Source: Falsiroseomonas ponticola (GTDB taxonomy: Bacteria > Pseudomonadota > Alphaproteobacteria > Acetobacterales > Acetobacteraceae). Taken from it: DNA of 40,358 bases. The notes under the pieces were generated by a model that did not search any database, was not told the origin of the DNA, and saw nothing but the letters and a program-made list of their open reading frames with translations. Shown in pieces: positions 24,340 to 33,343 of this stretch (positions are counted from its first letter, which is position 1; each line of letters begins with the position of its first letter). Both the position numbers and the translations under genes were made by a program. Location: assembly GCF_016805305.1 (NCBI RefSeq), contig NZ_JAERQN010000021.1, forward strand, positions 1-40,358, written 5' to 3'.

Positions 24340-25248
24340 ATGGCCGAGATCACCGCGGCGATGGTGCGCGACCTGCGCGAGAAGACCGGCGCCGGCATGA
24401 TGGACTGCAAGAAGGCGCTGGTGGAGTCGGGCGGCGACATGGAAGGCGCCATCGACTGGCTGCGGAAGAAGGGCCTGTCGGCCGCCGCGAAGAAGTCCGG
24501 CCGCGTGGCGTCCGAGGGCCTGGTGGGCGTGGCCTCCGGCCCCAACGTCGCCGCCATGGTCGAGGTGAATGCCGAGACGGACTTCCTGGCGCGCAACGAG
24601 ACCTTCCAGAACTTCGTGGCCGAGGTGGCGGGCCTCGCGCTCTCCGTCGGCGACGACGTGGAGGCGCTGAAGGCCGCGACCTTCCCCGGCACGACGCACA
24701 CGACGCAGGACGAGCTGGTCAAGCTGATCGCGACGATCGGCGAGAACATGTCGATCCGCCGCGCCAAGGTGCTGCGCGTGCCGTCCGGCACGGTCGCCAC
24801 CTACATCCACAACGCGGTGAAGCCCGGCCTCGGCAAGATCGGCGTGCTGGTCGCGCTCGAGGCCGCGAACGAGCATGAGGCGCTGGAGACGCTGGGCCGG
24901 CAGATCGGCATGCATGTCGCCGCCGCCCGTCCGGAGGCGCTCGACATCTCCAATGTCGAGAGCAGCGCGCTGGAGCGCGAGAAGAACGTGCTGCGCGAGC
25001 AGGCCGCGACGTCCGGCAAGCCCGCCGCGATCATCGAGAAGATGATCGAGGGCCGCATCCGCAAGTACTACGAGGAAGTGGTGCTGCTGGAGCAGGTCTG
25101 GGTGCATGACGGCGAGAGCCGCGTGAAGCAGGTGGTGCAGAAGGCCGGCGGCACGCTGACGGGCTTCGCGCGCTTCCAGCTGGGCGAGGGCATCGAGAAG
25201 GTGGCGACCGACTTCGCCGCCGAGGTCGCGGCCGCGGCCAAGGGCTGA
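24340..25248 (+). CDS. tsf: Elongation factor Ts
   Basis: A 302-residue nucleotide exchange factor that removes GDP from EF-Tu. The N-terminal UBA-like domain carries VRDLREKTGAGMMDCKKAL at residues 9-27, followed by the core domain with NAETDFLARNETF near 78-90, where the TDF residues contact EF-Tu. A second subdomain follows, and the length is typical for long proteobacterial EF-Ts. The ATG is preceded by a GGGAG a few bases upstream. It lies 136 bases after rpsB, with a hairpin between them, and is followed by two strong palindromes. Confidence 0.98.
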   Translation: MAEITAAMVRDLREKTGAGMMDCKKALVESGGDMEGAIDWLRKKGLSAAAKKSGRVASEGLVGVASGPNVAAMVEVNAETDFLARNETFQNFVAEVAGLALSVGDDVEALKAATFPGTTHTTQDELVKLIATIGENMSIRRAKVLRVPSGTVATYIHNAVKPGLGKIGVLVALEAANEHEALETLGRQIGMHVAAARPEALDISNVESSALEREKNVLREQAATSGKPAAIIEKMIEGRIRKYYEEVVLLEQVWVHDGESRVKQVVQKAGGTLTGFARFQLGEGIEKVATDFAAEVAAAAKG

Positions 25249-25256
25249 GGCCCGCC

Positions 25257-25278
25257 GGCGCCCCCGCGCGGGGGCGCC
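25257..25278 (+). terminator. Strong GC palindrome after tsf
   Basis: A 9-bp perfect stem (25257-25265 with 25270-25278) has a GCGC loop that can also pair. It sits 8 bases after the tsf stop, where an end or attenuation of the rpsB-tsf transcript is expected. There is no T-run after it. Confidence 0.55.
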
Positions 25279-25293
25279 ACGACGCCGGGTGCC

Positions 25294-25315
25294 GGGCCTT
25301 CGTATACGAAGGCCC
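25294..25315. terminator. Perfect 22-base palindrome with TATA centre
   Basis: GGGCCTTCG at 25294-25302 pairs with 25307-25315 around a TATA loop; the whole is perfectly palindromic. It could be a second terminator hairpin downstream of tsf or a dimer-binding operator upstream of the pyrH promoter. Confidence 0.5.
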
Positions 25316-25355
25316 GCTCTCGGCATGGTGTGACGGGGCGGGCCGGGGGCTCGCC

Positions 25356-25385
25356 TTGCCGCCGCCATGATGCGCCGCCTATGGT
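25356..25385 (+). promoter_or_regulatory. Candidate pyrH promoter
   Basis: TTGCCG (25356-25361) and TATGGT (25380-25385) are separated by 18 bases and each matches four of six sigma-70 consensus positions. The pair lies after the two tsf hairpins and 36 bases before the pyrH ATG, the expected place for a promoter restarting transcription. Confidence 0.35.
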
Positions 25386-25421
25386 GCGCAACCCCTTCGC
25401 TACCCGGAATTTCCGCCGCCC

Positions 25422-26144
25422 ATGAGCAGACCCCCCATCTACAAGCGCGTCCTGCTCAAGGTGTCCGGCGAGGCCCTGATGGGCTCGCGCGACTATGGCC
25501 TCGACATCGGCGTGCTGCGCCGCATCGCGGAAGACGTGCGCGATGTCGTGAACCTGGGCGTCCAGGTCTGCATGGTGATCGGCGGCGGGAACATCTTCCG
25601 CGGCGTGGCCGGCGCCTCCGCCGGCATGGACCGCGCGCAGGCCGATGGCATGGGCATGCTGGCCACCGTGATGAACGCGCTGGCCATGCAGAACTGGCTG
25701 GAGAAGATGGGCGTGCCGACGCGCGTCCAGTCCGCGATCAGCATGGCGAGCCTGGCGGAGCCCTTCATCCGCCGCCGCGCCATCCGGCACATGGAGAAGG
25801 GCCGGGTGGTGATCTTCGCCGCCGGCACGGGCAATCCCTTCTTCACCACCGACACCGCCGCCGCGCTGCGCGCCGCGGAGATGGGCTGCGACGCGCTGCT
25901 GAAGGGCACGCAGGTCGATGGCATCTACGCCGCCGACCCGCGCAAGAACCCGAATGCCGAGCGCTACGAGCAGCTGACCTACCTCGAGGTCCTGGCGCGC
26001 GACCTGCAGGTGATGGACGCCGCCGCCATCAGCCTGGCGCGCGAGAACAAGCTGCCGATCGTCGTCTTCAACATCCACGAACCCGGTGCCTTCACCGCGG
26101 TGATGCTGGGCGACGGCAAGTTCACCACCGTGATCGATCCGTAG
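25422..26144 (+). CDS. pyrH: Uridylate kinase (UMP kinase)
   Basis: A 240-residue member of the amino-acid-kinase fold, the bacterial hexameric UMP kinase making UDP from UMP and ATP. LKVSGEAL at residues 12-19 binds phosphate, GGGNIFRG at 54-61 is the UMP-side loop, and GTGNPFFTTDTAAALRA plus DGIYAADPRKNP give the acceptor and ATP regions. The length is close to that of E. coli PyrH (241). It is separated from frr by 14 bases, the usual pairing. Regulation by GTP and UTP is known for the family, not seen here. Confidence 0.98.
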   Translation: MSRPPIYKRVLLKVSGEALMGSRDYGLDIGVLRRIAEDVRDVVNLGVQVCMVIGGGNIFRGVAGASAGMDRAQADGMGMLATVMNALAMQNWLEKMGVPTRVQSAISMASLAEPFIRRRAIRHMEKGRVVIFAAGTGNPFFTTDTAAALRAAEMGCDALLKGTQVDGIYAADPRKNPNAERYEQLTYLEVLARDLQVMDAAAISLARENKLPIVVFNIHEPGAFTAVMLGDGKFTTVIDP

Positions 26145-26158
26145 GGAGAAGGGCAGGC

Positions 26159-26731
26159 ATGGCCGCCGATTTCGCCGCGCTCAAGCGCGACCTGCAGCGC
26201 CGCATGGATGGCGCGCTGGAGACCCTGAAGAAGGAATTCGCCGGGCTGCGCACCGGCCGCGCGAGCCCCGCGCTGCTGGAGCCGATCCGCGTCGAGGCCT
26301 ATGGCACCAACCAGCCGCTGACCCAGCTCGCCAATATCGGCGTGGCGGGGCCCGGGCTGCTTTCCGTGCAGGTCTGGGACAAGTCCGTGGTGAAGGCGGT
26401 GGAGATCGCGATCCGCGACTCGGGCCTGGGCCTGAACCCGATGGCGGAAGGCCAGGTGATCCGCGTGCCGCTGCCGCCGCTGACGCAGGAACGCCGCAAC
26501 GACCTGGTGAAGACCGCCGGCAAGTATGCGGAAGCCGCCAAGGTCGCCATGCGCGGCGTCCGCCGCGACGGCATGGAGACGGTGAAGGGCTGGGAGAAGG
26601 ACAAGAAGTCCGAGGCCAGCCAGGACGACGTGAAGCGCTGGTCCGACGAGATCCAGAAGATGACCGACGCCCAGATCAAGGCCGTGGACACGACCCTGGC
26701 CGAGAAGGAAAAGGACATCCGCACGAGCTGA
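26159..26731 (+). CDS. frr: Ribosome recycling factor
   Basis: A 190-residue protein that splits the post-termination ribosome with EF-G. It shows the helical-arm pattern FAALKRDLQRRMDGALETLKKEFAGLRTGRASPALLEPI at the N-terminus and a C-terminal arm with VKRWSDEIQKMTDAQIKAVD. The hinge region includes LTQERRNDLVK. AGGGAGAAGGG lies just before the ATG at 26159. It follows pyrH closely and precedes uppS by 84 bases, a stretch with no visible hairpin. Confidence 0.98.
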   Translation: MAADFAALKRDLQRRMDGALETLKKEFAGLRTGRASPALLEPIRVEAYGTNQPLTQLANIGVAGPGLLSVQVWDKSVVKAVEIAIRDSGLGLNPMAEGQVIRVPLPPLTQERRNDLVKTAGKYAEAAKVAMRGVRRDGMETVKGWEKDKKSEASQDDVKRWSDEIQKMTDAQIKAVDTTLAEKEKDIRTS

Positions 26732-26815
26732 CGGCATGCCGGTGGGAAGGCGCAGCGCCATGTCGGCCGCCAGGGAAGCCCCTAGGGAAGCCATCGTGAC
26801 CGGGATCGCGGGGCG

Positions 26816-27541
26816 ATGAGCGCGGCCGCCAGGCCTGCCACCGTCGGTGACGTGGTGCCGGTTCATGTCGGCATCATCATGGACGGCAATGGCCGCTGGG
26901 CGGCCGCCCGCGGCCTGCCCCGCGCGCTCGGCCACAAGGCGGGCGCCGAGGCCGCGCGCCGCGCGATCGAGGCCGCGGCCGAGGCCGGGATCGGCTGGCT
27001 GACGCTCTTCGCCTTCTCCTCCGAGAACTGGCGCCGCCCGGCGGATGAGGTCCGGGACCTCACGGGCCTCATGCGGCTCTACCTGCGGTCCGAGGTGAAG
27101 ACCCTGGTGCGGGAAGGCATCCGGCTGCGCATCATCGGGGAGCGGGAGCGCTTCGGCCCGGACCTGGTGCGCGCCATCGATGCGGCGGAAGCCATGACGG
27201 CGGAAGGGCGGCGGCTGAACCTGAACGTCGCGCTGTCCTATGGCGGGCGGGCGGAGATCGTGGCCGCGGCGAAGCGGGCGCTGGAACTCGGGCTGGATCC
27301 CGCGGCGCTGGACGAGGCCGCCTTCGGCCGCCTGCTGTCCACGGACGGCATGCCGGACCCCGACCTCATCATCCGCACCTCCGGCGAGCAGCGCCTGTCC
27401 AACTTCCTGCTGTGGCAATCGGCCTATGCCGAGTTCGTCTTCCAGGACGTATTGTGGCCGGACTACGAGGCGCGGCACCTGGCCGAGGCGATCGGCGAAT
27501 TCGCGCGGCGGGAACGGCGCTACGGCGTCCGCGTCGCCTAG
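26816..27541 (+). CDS. uppS: Undecaprenyl diphosphate synthase (cis-prenyltransferase)
   Basis: A 241-residue cytosolic, membrane-associated enzyme that extends farnesyl diphosphate with isopentenyl units to undecaprenyl diphosphate, the precursor of the carrier lipid for peptidoglycan and O-antigen. IIMDGNGRWA at 20-29 holds the catalytic Asp23; FAFSSENWRRP at 66-76 and RTSGEQRLSNFLLWQ at 187-201 are the other family signatures. The length is typical. cdsA begins 21 bases later. The carrier lipid would also serve glycan synthesis by the upstream island, though that is only a shared-resource remark. Confidence 0.98.
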   Translation: MSAAARPATVGDVVPVHVGIIMDGNGRWAAARGLPRALGHKAGAEAARRAIEAAAEAGIGWLTLFAFSSENWRRPADEVRDLTGLMRLYLRSEVKTLVREGIRLRIIGERERFGPDLVRAIDAAEAMTAEGRRLNLNVALSYGGRAEIVAAAKRALELGLDPAALDEAAFGRLLSTDGMPDPDLIIRTSGEQRLSNFLLWQSAYAEFVFQDVLWPDYEARHLAEAIGEFARRERRYGVRVA

Positions 27542-27562
27542 GCACGGGGTGGTCCAGGGGGG

Positions 27563-28423
27563 ATGACAACGGTGGCGGCGGCGGCCGAAGACGCCAAGCG
27601 GTGGCGGGACCTGCGCAAGCGCGCGCTCTCCGCCGCCGTGCTGGGCCCGGCGGCGGTGGCCTGCATCTGGTTCGGCGCGGAAGCCTTCACGGCGCTGATG
27701 GCGATCGCGGTGGCGGTGCTGGCCTGGGAATGGGTGCATCTCTGCGGCCGGCGCACCCGGGTCTTCCCGGGGCTCGCGGTGCCACTCGTGGTGCTGGCCG
27801 CCGGCGCCTTCGCGGTGGAGGACCATCCGCGCATCGCGCTGGCCGTGCTGGTGGCCGGCTGGCTCGCCACCTGGGCGGGCGCCCGGCGCATGGCGACGGA
27901 GCTGACGCAGCCCGCCGGGCGGCTGGCCATCGGGGTGCTCTATATCGGCATCGCCGGCATCGCGCTGATCGAGCTGCGGCACGATACCGAGGCCGGGCGC
28001 GCCAATGTCCTGTTCCTGTTCCTGGTGGTCTGGGCCTCCGACATCGGCGCCTACATGGCCGGGCGCGCCTTCGGCGGGCCGAAGCTCGCGCCCTCCATCT
28101 CCCCCAACAAGACCTGGTCCGGCGCGGCCGGGGGGCTCGTCTCCGCCCTGCTGGCGGGCGGCGCCTGCGCGCTGGCCTTCACGCCGGGGGCCTCGCTGCT
28201 GGCCATCGCGGTGGTGGTGACGCTGGTCTCCGTCGCCTCGATGCTGGGCGACCTGCTGGAATCCGCCATCAAGCGGCACTTCAAGGTGAAGGACACTTCC
28301 TCCCTCATCCCCGGCCATGGCGGGTTGCTGGACCGGCTGGACGGGGTGCTGGCGGCGGCGCCGGTGGCCTCCATCATCTCCTTCATGCTCGGCCTCGGCC
28401 GGCCGCTCTGGGGCTGGGGCTGA
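27563..28423 (+). CDS. cdsA: Phosphatidate cytidylyltransferase
   Basis: A 286-residue polytopic membrane enzyme converting phosphatidic acid and CTP to CDP-diacylglycerol. Several hydrophobic segments follow an Arg/Lys-rich N-terminus. The C-terminal signature (SISPNKTWSG near 176-185, then GDLLESAIKRHFKVKD and PGHGGLLDRLDG near 230-262) carries the conserved acidic and basic residues that bind Mg and CTP. The family is the E. coli CdsA type. Its stop shares bases with the dxr start (TGATG), so translation is coupled. Confidence 0.97.
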   Translation: MTTVAAAAEDAKRWRDLRKRALSAAVLGPAAVACIWFGAEAFTALMAIAVAVLAWEWVHLCGRRTRVFPGLAVPLVVLAAGAFAVEDHPRIALAVLVAGWLATWAGARRMATELTQPAGRLAIGVLYIGIAGIALIELRHDTEAGRANVLFLFLVVWASDIGAYMAGRAFGGPKLAPSISPNKTWSGAAGGLVSALLAGGACALAFTPGASLLAIAVVVTLVSVASMLGDLLESAIKRHFKVKDTSSLIPGHGGLLDRLDGVLAAAPVASIISFMLGLGRPLWGWG

Positions 28424-29604
28424 TGGCGCGATCGATCACCATCCTGGGCTCCACCGGCTCCATCGGCCGGTCCACCATCGCGCTGCTGGAAGCCGCTGAG
28501 CCCGGGCGCTTCACGGTGGAGGCGCTGGTCGCCAACCGGGACGTGCCGGCGCTGGCGGACCAGGCGAAGCGGCTTGGCGCCCGGCTGGCGGTGGTGGCGG
28601 ACGAGGCCGCCTGGCCGGCGCTGAAGGCGGCGCTCGGCGGCACCGGCATCGAGTTGGCGGCGGGTGCCGCGGCGGTGGAGGCGGCGGCGGCGCGGCCGGC
28701 GGACTGGACCATGGCCGCCATCGTGGGCGCGGCCGGGCTGCGATCCACGCTGGCGGCGCTGGCGCGGGGCGGCACGCTGGCGCTGGCCAACAAGGAAAGC
28801 CTGGTCTGCGCGGCGGCGCTGGTGCTGCGCACCGCGGCGGCGAGCGGCGCGACGCTGCTGCCGGTCGATTCCGAGCACAACGCCATCTTCCAGGCCCTGG
28901 CGGGGCAGGATCCGAAGGGGGTGGAGAAGATCATCCTCACCGCCTCCGGCGGTCCCTTCCGGCACTGGGACCTGGCGCGGATGGCGACGGCCACGCCGGA
29001 ACAGGCCGTGGCGCATCCCGTCTGGTCCATGGGCGCCAAGATCAGCGTCGACAGCGCCACGATGATGAACAAGGGGCTGGAGCTGATCGAGGCCGCGCGG
29101 CTCTTCCCGGTGCCGGAGGAGCGGATCGAGGTGCTGGTCCACCCGCAATCCGCGGTCCACGGCCTGGTGCAGTACAGCGACGGTTCCATCCTGGCGCAGC
29201 TCGGCTCCCCGGACATGCGCACGCCCATCGCCCATGCCCTGGCCTGGCCGGACCGCATGGGCGTGGGCGCGCCGCGGCTCGACCTGGCGGCGCTGGGGCG
29301 GCTGGAGTTCATGGCCCCCGACCCCGTCCGTTTCCCGGCGCTTCGCCTGGCGCGGGAGGCCTTGCAGGCCGGGGGCGGCGCCCCGACTATATTGAACGCC
29401 GCGAACGAGGTGGCGGTGGAGCTGTTCCTGGAACGGCGCCTCGGCTTCCTCGACATCGCGGCGGTGGTGGAGGAGACGCTCGGCGCCCTGGCCGCTGAGG
29501 CCGGGACGGCATTGGCCGATGGCGTCGATGGCATCCTCGCCCTCGATGCGGAGGCAAGGCGGGCGGCCGCGCGGCTTGCGGGGCGGCGCGCCGCCGTCGC
29601 CTGA
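28423..29604 (+). CDS. dxr: 1-deoxy-D-xylulose 5-phosphate reductoisomerase
   Basis: A 393-residue enzyme of the non-mevalonate pathway that converts DXP to MEP using NADPH and a divalent metal. GSTGSIG at 9-15 binds NADPH; LANKES at 121-126 and VDSEHNA at 148-154 form the metal/substrate site; SVDSATMMNKGLELIEA near 205-221 is the flexible-loop and metal region. The ATG overlaps the cdsA stop by one base. Supplying isoprenoids next to uppS is the usual gene grouping. An Ala-rich insertion near 78-92 is low-complexity but in a known variable region. Confidence 0.98.
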   Translation: MARSITILGSTGSIGRSTIALLEAAEPGRFTVEALVANRDVPALADQAKRLGARLAVVADEAAWPALKAALGGTGIELAAGAAAVEAAAARPADWTMAAIVGAAGLRSTLAALARGGTLALANKESLVCAAALVLRTAAASGATLLPVDSEHNAIFQALAGQDPKGVEKIILTASGGPFRHWDLARMATATPEQAVAHPVWSMGAKISVDSATMMNKGLELIEAARLFPVPEERIEVLVHPQSAVHGLVQYSDGSILAQLGSPDMRTPIAHALAWPDRMGVGAPRLDLAALGRLEFMAPDPVRFPALRLAREALQAGGGAPTILNAANEVAVELFLERRLGFLDIAAVVEETLGALAAEAGTALADGVDGILALDAEARRAAARLAGRRAAVA

Positions 29605-29685
29605 GCGGGCCGGCCACCCATCGGCTACCCGGCGCGGGGCCACGCGCCAGAGTTCCGGCGCGACAATGCGCCCCTGGAGAGCACC

Positions 29686-30795
29686 TTGGACTTCCTGCCA
29701 GAACCCATCCGCACCGTCGTCGCCTTCGTGGTGGTGCTGGGCGTGCTCGTCTTCTTCCACGAACTGGGCCACTACCTGGCCGCCCGCTGGCGCGGCATCC
29801 ATGTGGAGCGCTTCTCGGTCGGCTTCGGCCGCGCCATCGCCGGCTGGACGGACCGGCGCGGCACCGAATGGCGGATCGGCTGGCTGCCGCTCGGCGGCTA
29901 TGTGAAGCTGCATGGGCAGGAGACGCCGGAGGATGCGAGCCCGGAGGTCCGGGCCTCCTGGCGCCCCGGGCAGACCTTCCACGAGAAGCCGGTCGGCGAC
30001 CGCGCCATCGTCGTCGCCGCCGGGCCGATCGCTAACTTCCTGCTGGCCGCGCTGATGTTCGGCGGCCTCTACATGACGGTGGGCAAGCCGACCTCCACCA
30101 CCACCGTGGCCAGCGTGCAGGAAAGCTCCGCCGCCGCGCGGGCGGGGCTGCTGCCGGGCGACCGCATCCTGGCGCTGGATGGCCAGCCCGTGACGCGGTT
30201 CGAGGAGATCCAGCGCCACATCCAGCCCCGCGCCGGCCAGTCCGTGACCATCACGATCGACCGCGAGGGGCGGGAGCGGCAGGTGCAGGCCGTGCCCGAT
30301 TCCCGCCAGAACGCGGAGCGGATAGTGGGCGTGCTCGGCGTCGGCGCCGGGGCCGCGCAGTTCGAGCGGCTGGACCCCTTCAGCGCGCTGTGGGGCGGGG
30401 TGAAGCAGACCTCCGACATCACGGTGCAGACGCTGGCGGCGGTGTGGCAGATGATCGCCGGCGGCCGGGGGGCGGAGGAGCTGGGTGGGCCGCTGCGCAT
30501 CGCGCAGATGTCGGGCCAGGTGGCGGAGATCGGCGTCTCGGCCCTTGTCTCCTTCATGGCGGTGCTGTCGGTGAACCTGGCGCTGATCAACCTCTTCCCC
30601 ATCCCGGTGCTGGATGGCGGGCACCTGATGTTCTACGCGGCGGAGGCGATTCGCGGCCGGCCGCTGCCGCCGCGGGCGCAGGAGATGGGCTACCGCGCCG
30701 GATTCGCGCTGTTGATCACGCTCTTCGTCTTCGCGACCTGGAACGACCTGTCGCAATTCGGCCTGTTCCGCTGGGCGGCCGGGCTGTTCGGCTGA
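29686..30795 (+). CDS. rseP: RIP metalloprotease RseP (site-2 protease family)
   Basis: A 369-residue inner-membrane zinc protease. HELGH at 25-29 in the first membrane segment gives two zinc His and the catalytic Glu; INLFPIPVLDGGHL near 300-313 supplies the third ligand, Asp. One PDZ domain is seen around 115-190 (ARAGLLPGDRILALDGQPV), whereas E. coli RseP has two, so this is the shorter form. It cleaves anti-sigma factors or signal peptide remnants in the membrane. The TTG at 29686 is the only start near a ribosome site (GGAGAG) and upstream of the membrane segment. Confidence 0.95.
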   Translation: MDFLPEPIRTVVAFVVVLGVLVFFHELGHYLAARWRGIHVERFSVGFGRAIAGWTDRRGTEWRIGWLPLGGYVKLHGQETPEDASPEVRASWRPGQTFHEKPVGDRAIVVAAGPIANFLLAALMFGGLYMTVGKPTSTTTVASVQESSAAARAGLLPGDRILALDGQPVTRFEEIQRHIQPRAGQSVTITIDREGRERQVQAVPDSRQNAERIVGVLGVGAGAAQFERLDPFSALWGGVKQTSDITVQTLAAVWQMIAGGRGAEELGGPLRIAQMSGQVAEIGVSALVSFMAVLSVNLALINLFPIPVLDGGHLMFYAAEAIRGRPLPPRAQEMGYRAGFALLITLFVFATWNDLSQFGLFRWAAGLFG

Positions 30796-30989
30796 AGCCC
30801 CGGCCCGGGCCGGAAATGGCGGAAGGCGGCGGTTTTTCCGCCGCCCGCCCCGCCACGATCGCGCCTTCTTCTTCGGCCAGTGAAGCCGCGGGCGGCGCCC
30901 GGCGCGGCCACCCCGGGGCAGGGGTGGCGGCGCGGGGTCCGCTCGGCTAGTCTCCGGCCCCGCCCCCACCCCCCCCAGGGAATTGCGTC
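30796..30989 (+). promoter_or_regulatory. rseP-bamA intergenic region with stem-loop
   Basis: The 194 bases hold no gene. A perfect 8-bp stem (GGCGGCGG at 30825-30832 with 30838-30845) has a TTTTT loop; an overlapping alternative stem uses 30818-30824 with 30836-30842, so two mutually exclusive folds exist. AGGGAA at 30977-30982 is the ribosome site of bamA. A promoter for bamA may lie here but is not evident. Confidence 0.4.
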
Positions 30990-33320
30990 TTGGTCGCCAA
31001 CCGGCTCCTGTTGCTCGCCGCCACCTGCCTTGCCCCGGTCGCGCTCGCGTGGCCCGCGGAGGCGCAGCCCCGTCAGCCGCGCCAGCCCGCCCCCGCGGCG
31101 GCGCCCGCCCAGGGGATCGTCCGCGGCATCGACGTGGCCGGCAACCAGCGCATCGAGCAGGACACCATCCGCTCCTACATGCTGCTGCAGCCCGGCGACG
31201 CCTTCGATGCGGATCGCCTCGACCGCAGCCTGCGCACGCTGTTCGCCACCGGCCTGTTCCGGGACGTGACGGTGACGCGCGTGGGCGACCGCATCCGCGT
31301 GCAGGTCGAGGAGAACCCGATCGTCAACCGCGTGGCCTTCGAGGGGAACAGCAAGGTCAGCGACGACGTGCTGCGGCCGGAGGTGCAGCTGCGCCCGCGC
31401 GCCGTCTTCACGCCGCAGCAGGCGCAGGCGGACCGGCAGCGCATCCTCGACGTCTATGCGCGGCGCGGGCGCTTCGCGGCGCGCGTCGAGCCCAAGCTGA
31501 TCCAGCTGGACCAGAACCGCGTTGACGTGGTGTTCGAGATCACGGAAGGCGACGCGGCGCTGGTCAGCCGCATCAACTTCGTGGGCAACAACGCCTTCTC
31601 CGACAGCCGGCTGCGGGACGTGGTGGCGACGCGGGAGCAGGCCTGGTACCGCATCCTCTCCACCTCCGACATCTATGACCCGGAGCGGCTGAACTTCGAC
31701 CGGGAGCTGCTGCGCCGCTACTACCTGCGCAGCGGCTATGCCGATGTGCAGGTCACGGCCGCGACGGCGGAGCTGGCGCCGGACCGCAGCGGCTTCTTCG
31801 TGACCTACACGCTGGATGAGGGCGTGCGCTACCGCGTCGGCCAGGTGCAGATCACCAGCACGCTGCGCGGCGTGGACCCCGAGGCGCTTCGCCGCGAACT
31901 CGCGGTGGAGGAGGGCGGCTGGTACGACGGCGATGCGGTGGAGCGGTCGGTCGAGGCGCTGTCGGATGCCGTCGGCCTGCGCGGCATCCCCTTCGTCGAG
32001 GTCCGCCCCCGCGTGGTGCGGGACCGCGAGGCCCGGCGCGTGGACATCACCTTCGAGGTGGCGGAAGGCACGCGCGCCTATGTCGAGCGCATCGACATCC
32101 AGGGCAATGCCCGCACGCAGGACCGCGTCATCCGCCGCGAGTTCCGCATCGCGGAGGGCGATGCCTTCAACGCCGCGCAGGTCCGCCGGTCCCGCCAGCG
32201 CATCCGCGACCTCGGCTATTTCGGCCAGGCGGAGATCACGGCGCAGCCGGGCTCGGCGCCCGACCGCACGGTGCTGCAGACCACGGTGACGGAACGCGCG
32301 ACGGGCGAGATCTCGCTCGGCGGCGGCTTCTCCACCGATGCGGGCTTCCTGACCGATTTCGGCGTGCGGGAACGCAACTTCCTCGGCACCGGCATCGATG
32401 CGCGGCTGCAGACCATGCTGGCGCAGCGGCGCACGCAGGTGGATTTCTCGGTCACCGACCCGTCCTTCCTGGACCGGAACCTGGCCGCGGGCATCGACCT
32501 CTTCTACGTGACGCGCAACCTGACCGAGACCTCCGGCTACCGCGAGAAGCGGGTCGGCATGGCGCTGCGCGCGGGCTACGAGTTCAACGAGCGGGTGCGG
32601 CAGAGCTGGGCCTATAGCCTGGTGCAGCGCGACATCTTCGACATCTCCTCCGGCGCCAGCCGCTTCATCCAGGAACAGCGCGGCCAGACGCTGCTGTCGC
32701 AGATCGGCACCACGCTGTCCTATGACGTGCGCGACAGCCGGATCGAGCCGAAGAGCGGCTACATCATCCGCGTCGGCACCGATGTCGCGGGCCTCGGCGG
32801 CGATGTCGCCTATGTCCGGCTTCGCGGCGACGTGGCGGGCTACATCCCGCTGGAGCGCTTCTTCGGGGACAGCGACTATGTGCTGGCCCTGCAGGCCGGC
32901 GTCGGCCAGCTGACGCCCTGGGGCGGGCGGCCGGAGCGGATCATCGACCGCTTCTTCCTGGGCGGCGACAACCTCCGCGGCTTCTCCCTGGCCGGTGCCG
33001 GCCCGCGCGACGTGCCCTCCGGCGACCCGCTCGGTGGCCGCCTGATCTGGACGCAGACGACGGAGCTGCGCTTCCCGCTGCCGCTGCCCTCCGAACTCGG
33101 GCTGCTGGGCCGCGCCTTCGTGGATGTCGGCTCCCTGTCCAACACGCCCGTCACCGGCACGGGCGTGGCCGATGACAGCAGCCCGCGCGTGGGCGCCGGC
33201 GTCGGCCTTTCCTGGCGCACCCCGGTGGGCCTGATCAACATCGACCTCGCCCAGGCGCTGGTGAAGAAGTCCTACGACGAGACGCAGCTCGTGCGGTTCG
33301 GCTTCGGCACGCGCTTCTGA
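30990..33320 (+). CDS. bamA: Outer membrane protein assembly factor BamA
   Basis: A 776-residue Omp85-type protein that inserts beta-barrel proteins into the outer membrane. A TTG start gives a signal peptide (hydrophobic LLLLAATCLAPVALAW, cleavage predicted after PAEA at residue 25). Five POTRA repeats cover about 40-425, each with a strand-turn ending in G-N (IDVAGNQRIEQD, VAFEGNSKVSD, INFVGNNAFSD, IDIQGNARTQD). The barrel follows, with FFLGGDNLRGF near 652-662, matching the lid-loop (V/I)RGF motif region. It ends in Phe, the usual barrel C-terminus. skp follows by 23 bases, its normal partner. Confidence 0.97.
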   Translation: MVANRLLLLAATCLAPVALAWPAEAQPRQPRQPAPAAAPAQGIVRGIDVAGNQRIEQDTIRSYMLLQPGDAFDADRLDRSLRTLFATGLFRDVTVTRVGDRIRVQVEENPIVNRVAFEGNSKVSDDVLRPEVQLRPRAVFTPQQAQADRQRILDVYARRGRFAARVEPKLIQLDQNRVDVVFEITEGDAALVSRINFVGNNAFSDSRLRDVVATREQAWYRILSTSDIYDPERLNFDRELLRRYYLRSGYADVQVTAATAELAPDRSGFFVTYTLDEGVRYRVGQVQITSTLRGVDPEALRRELAVEEGGWYDGDAVERSVEALSDAVGLRGIPFVEVRPRVVRDREARRVDITFEVAEGTRAYVERIDIQGNARTQDRVIRREFRIAEGDAFNAAQVRRSRQRIRDLGYFGQAEITAQPGSAPDRTVLQTTVTERATGEISLGGGFSTDAGFLTDFGVRERNFLGTGIDARLQTMLAQRRTQVDFSVTDPSFLDRNLAAGIDLFYVTRNLTETSGYREKRVGMALRAGYEFNERVRQSWAYSLVQRDIFDISSGASRFIQEQRGQTLLSQIGTTLSYDVRDSRIEPKSGYIIRVGTDVAGLGGDVAYVRLRGDVAGYIPLERFFGDSDYVLALQAGVGQLTPWGGRPERIIDRFFLGGDNLRGFSLAGAGPRDVPSGDPLGGRLIWTQTTELRFPLPLPSELGLLGRAFVDVGSLSNTPVTGTGVADDSSPRVGAGVGLSWRTPVGLINIDLAQALVKKSYDETQLVRFGFGTRF

Positions 33321-33343
33321 GCAGTTTCCAGGATCATCGACCG

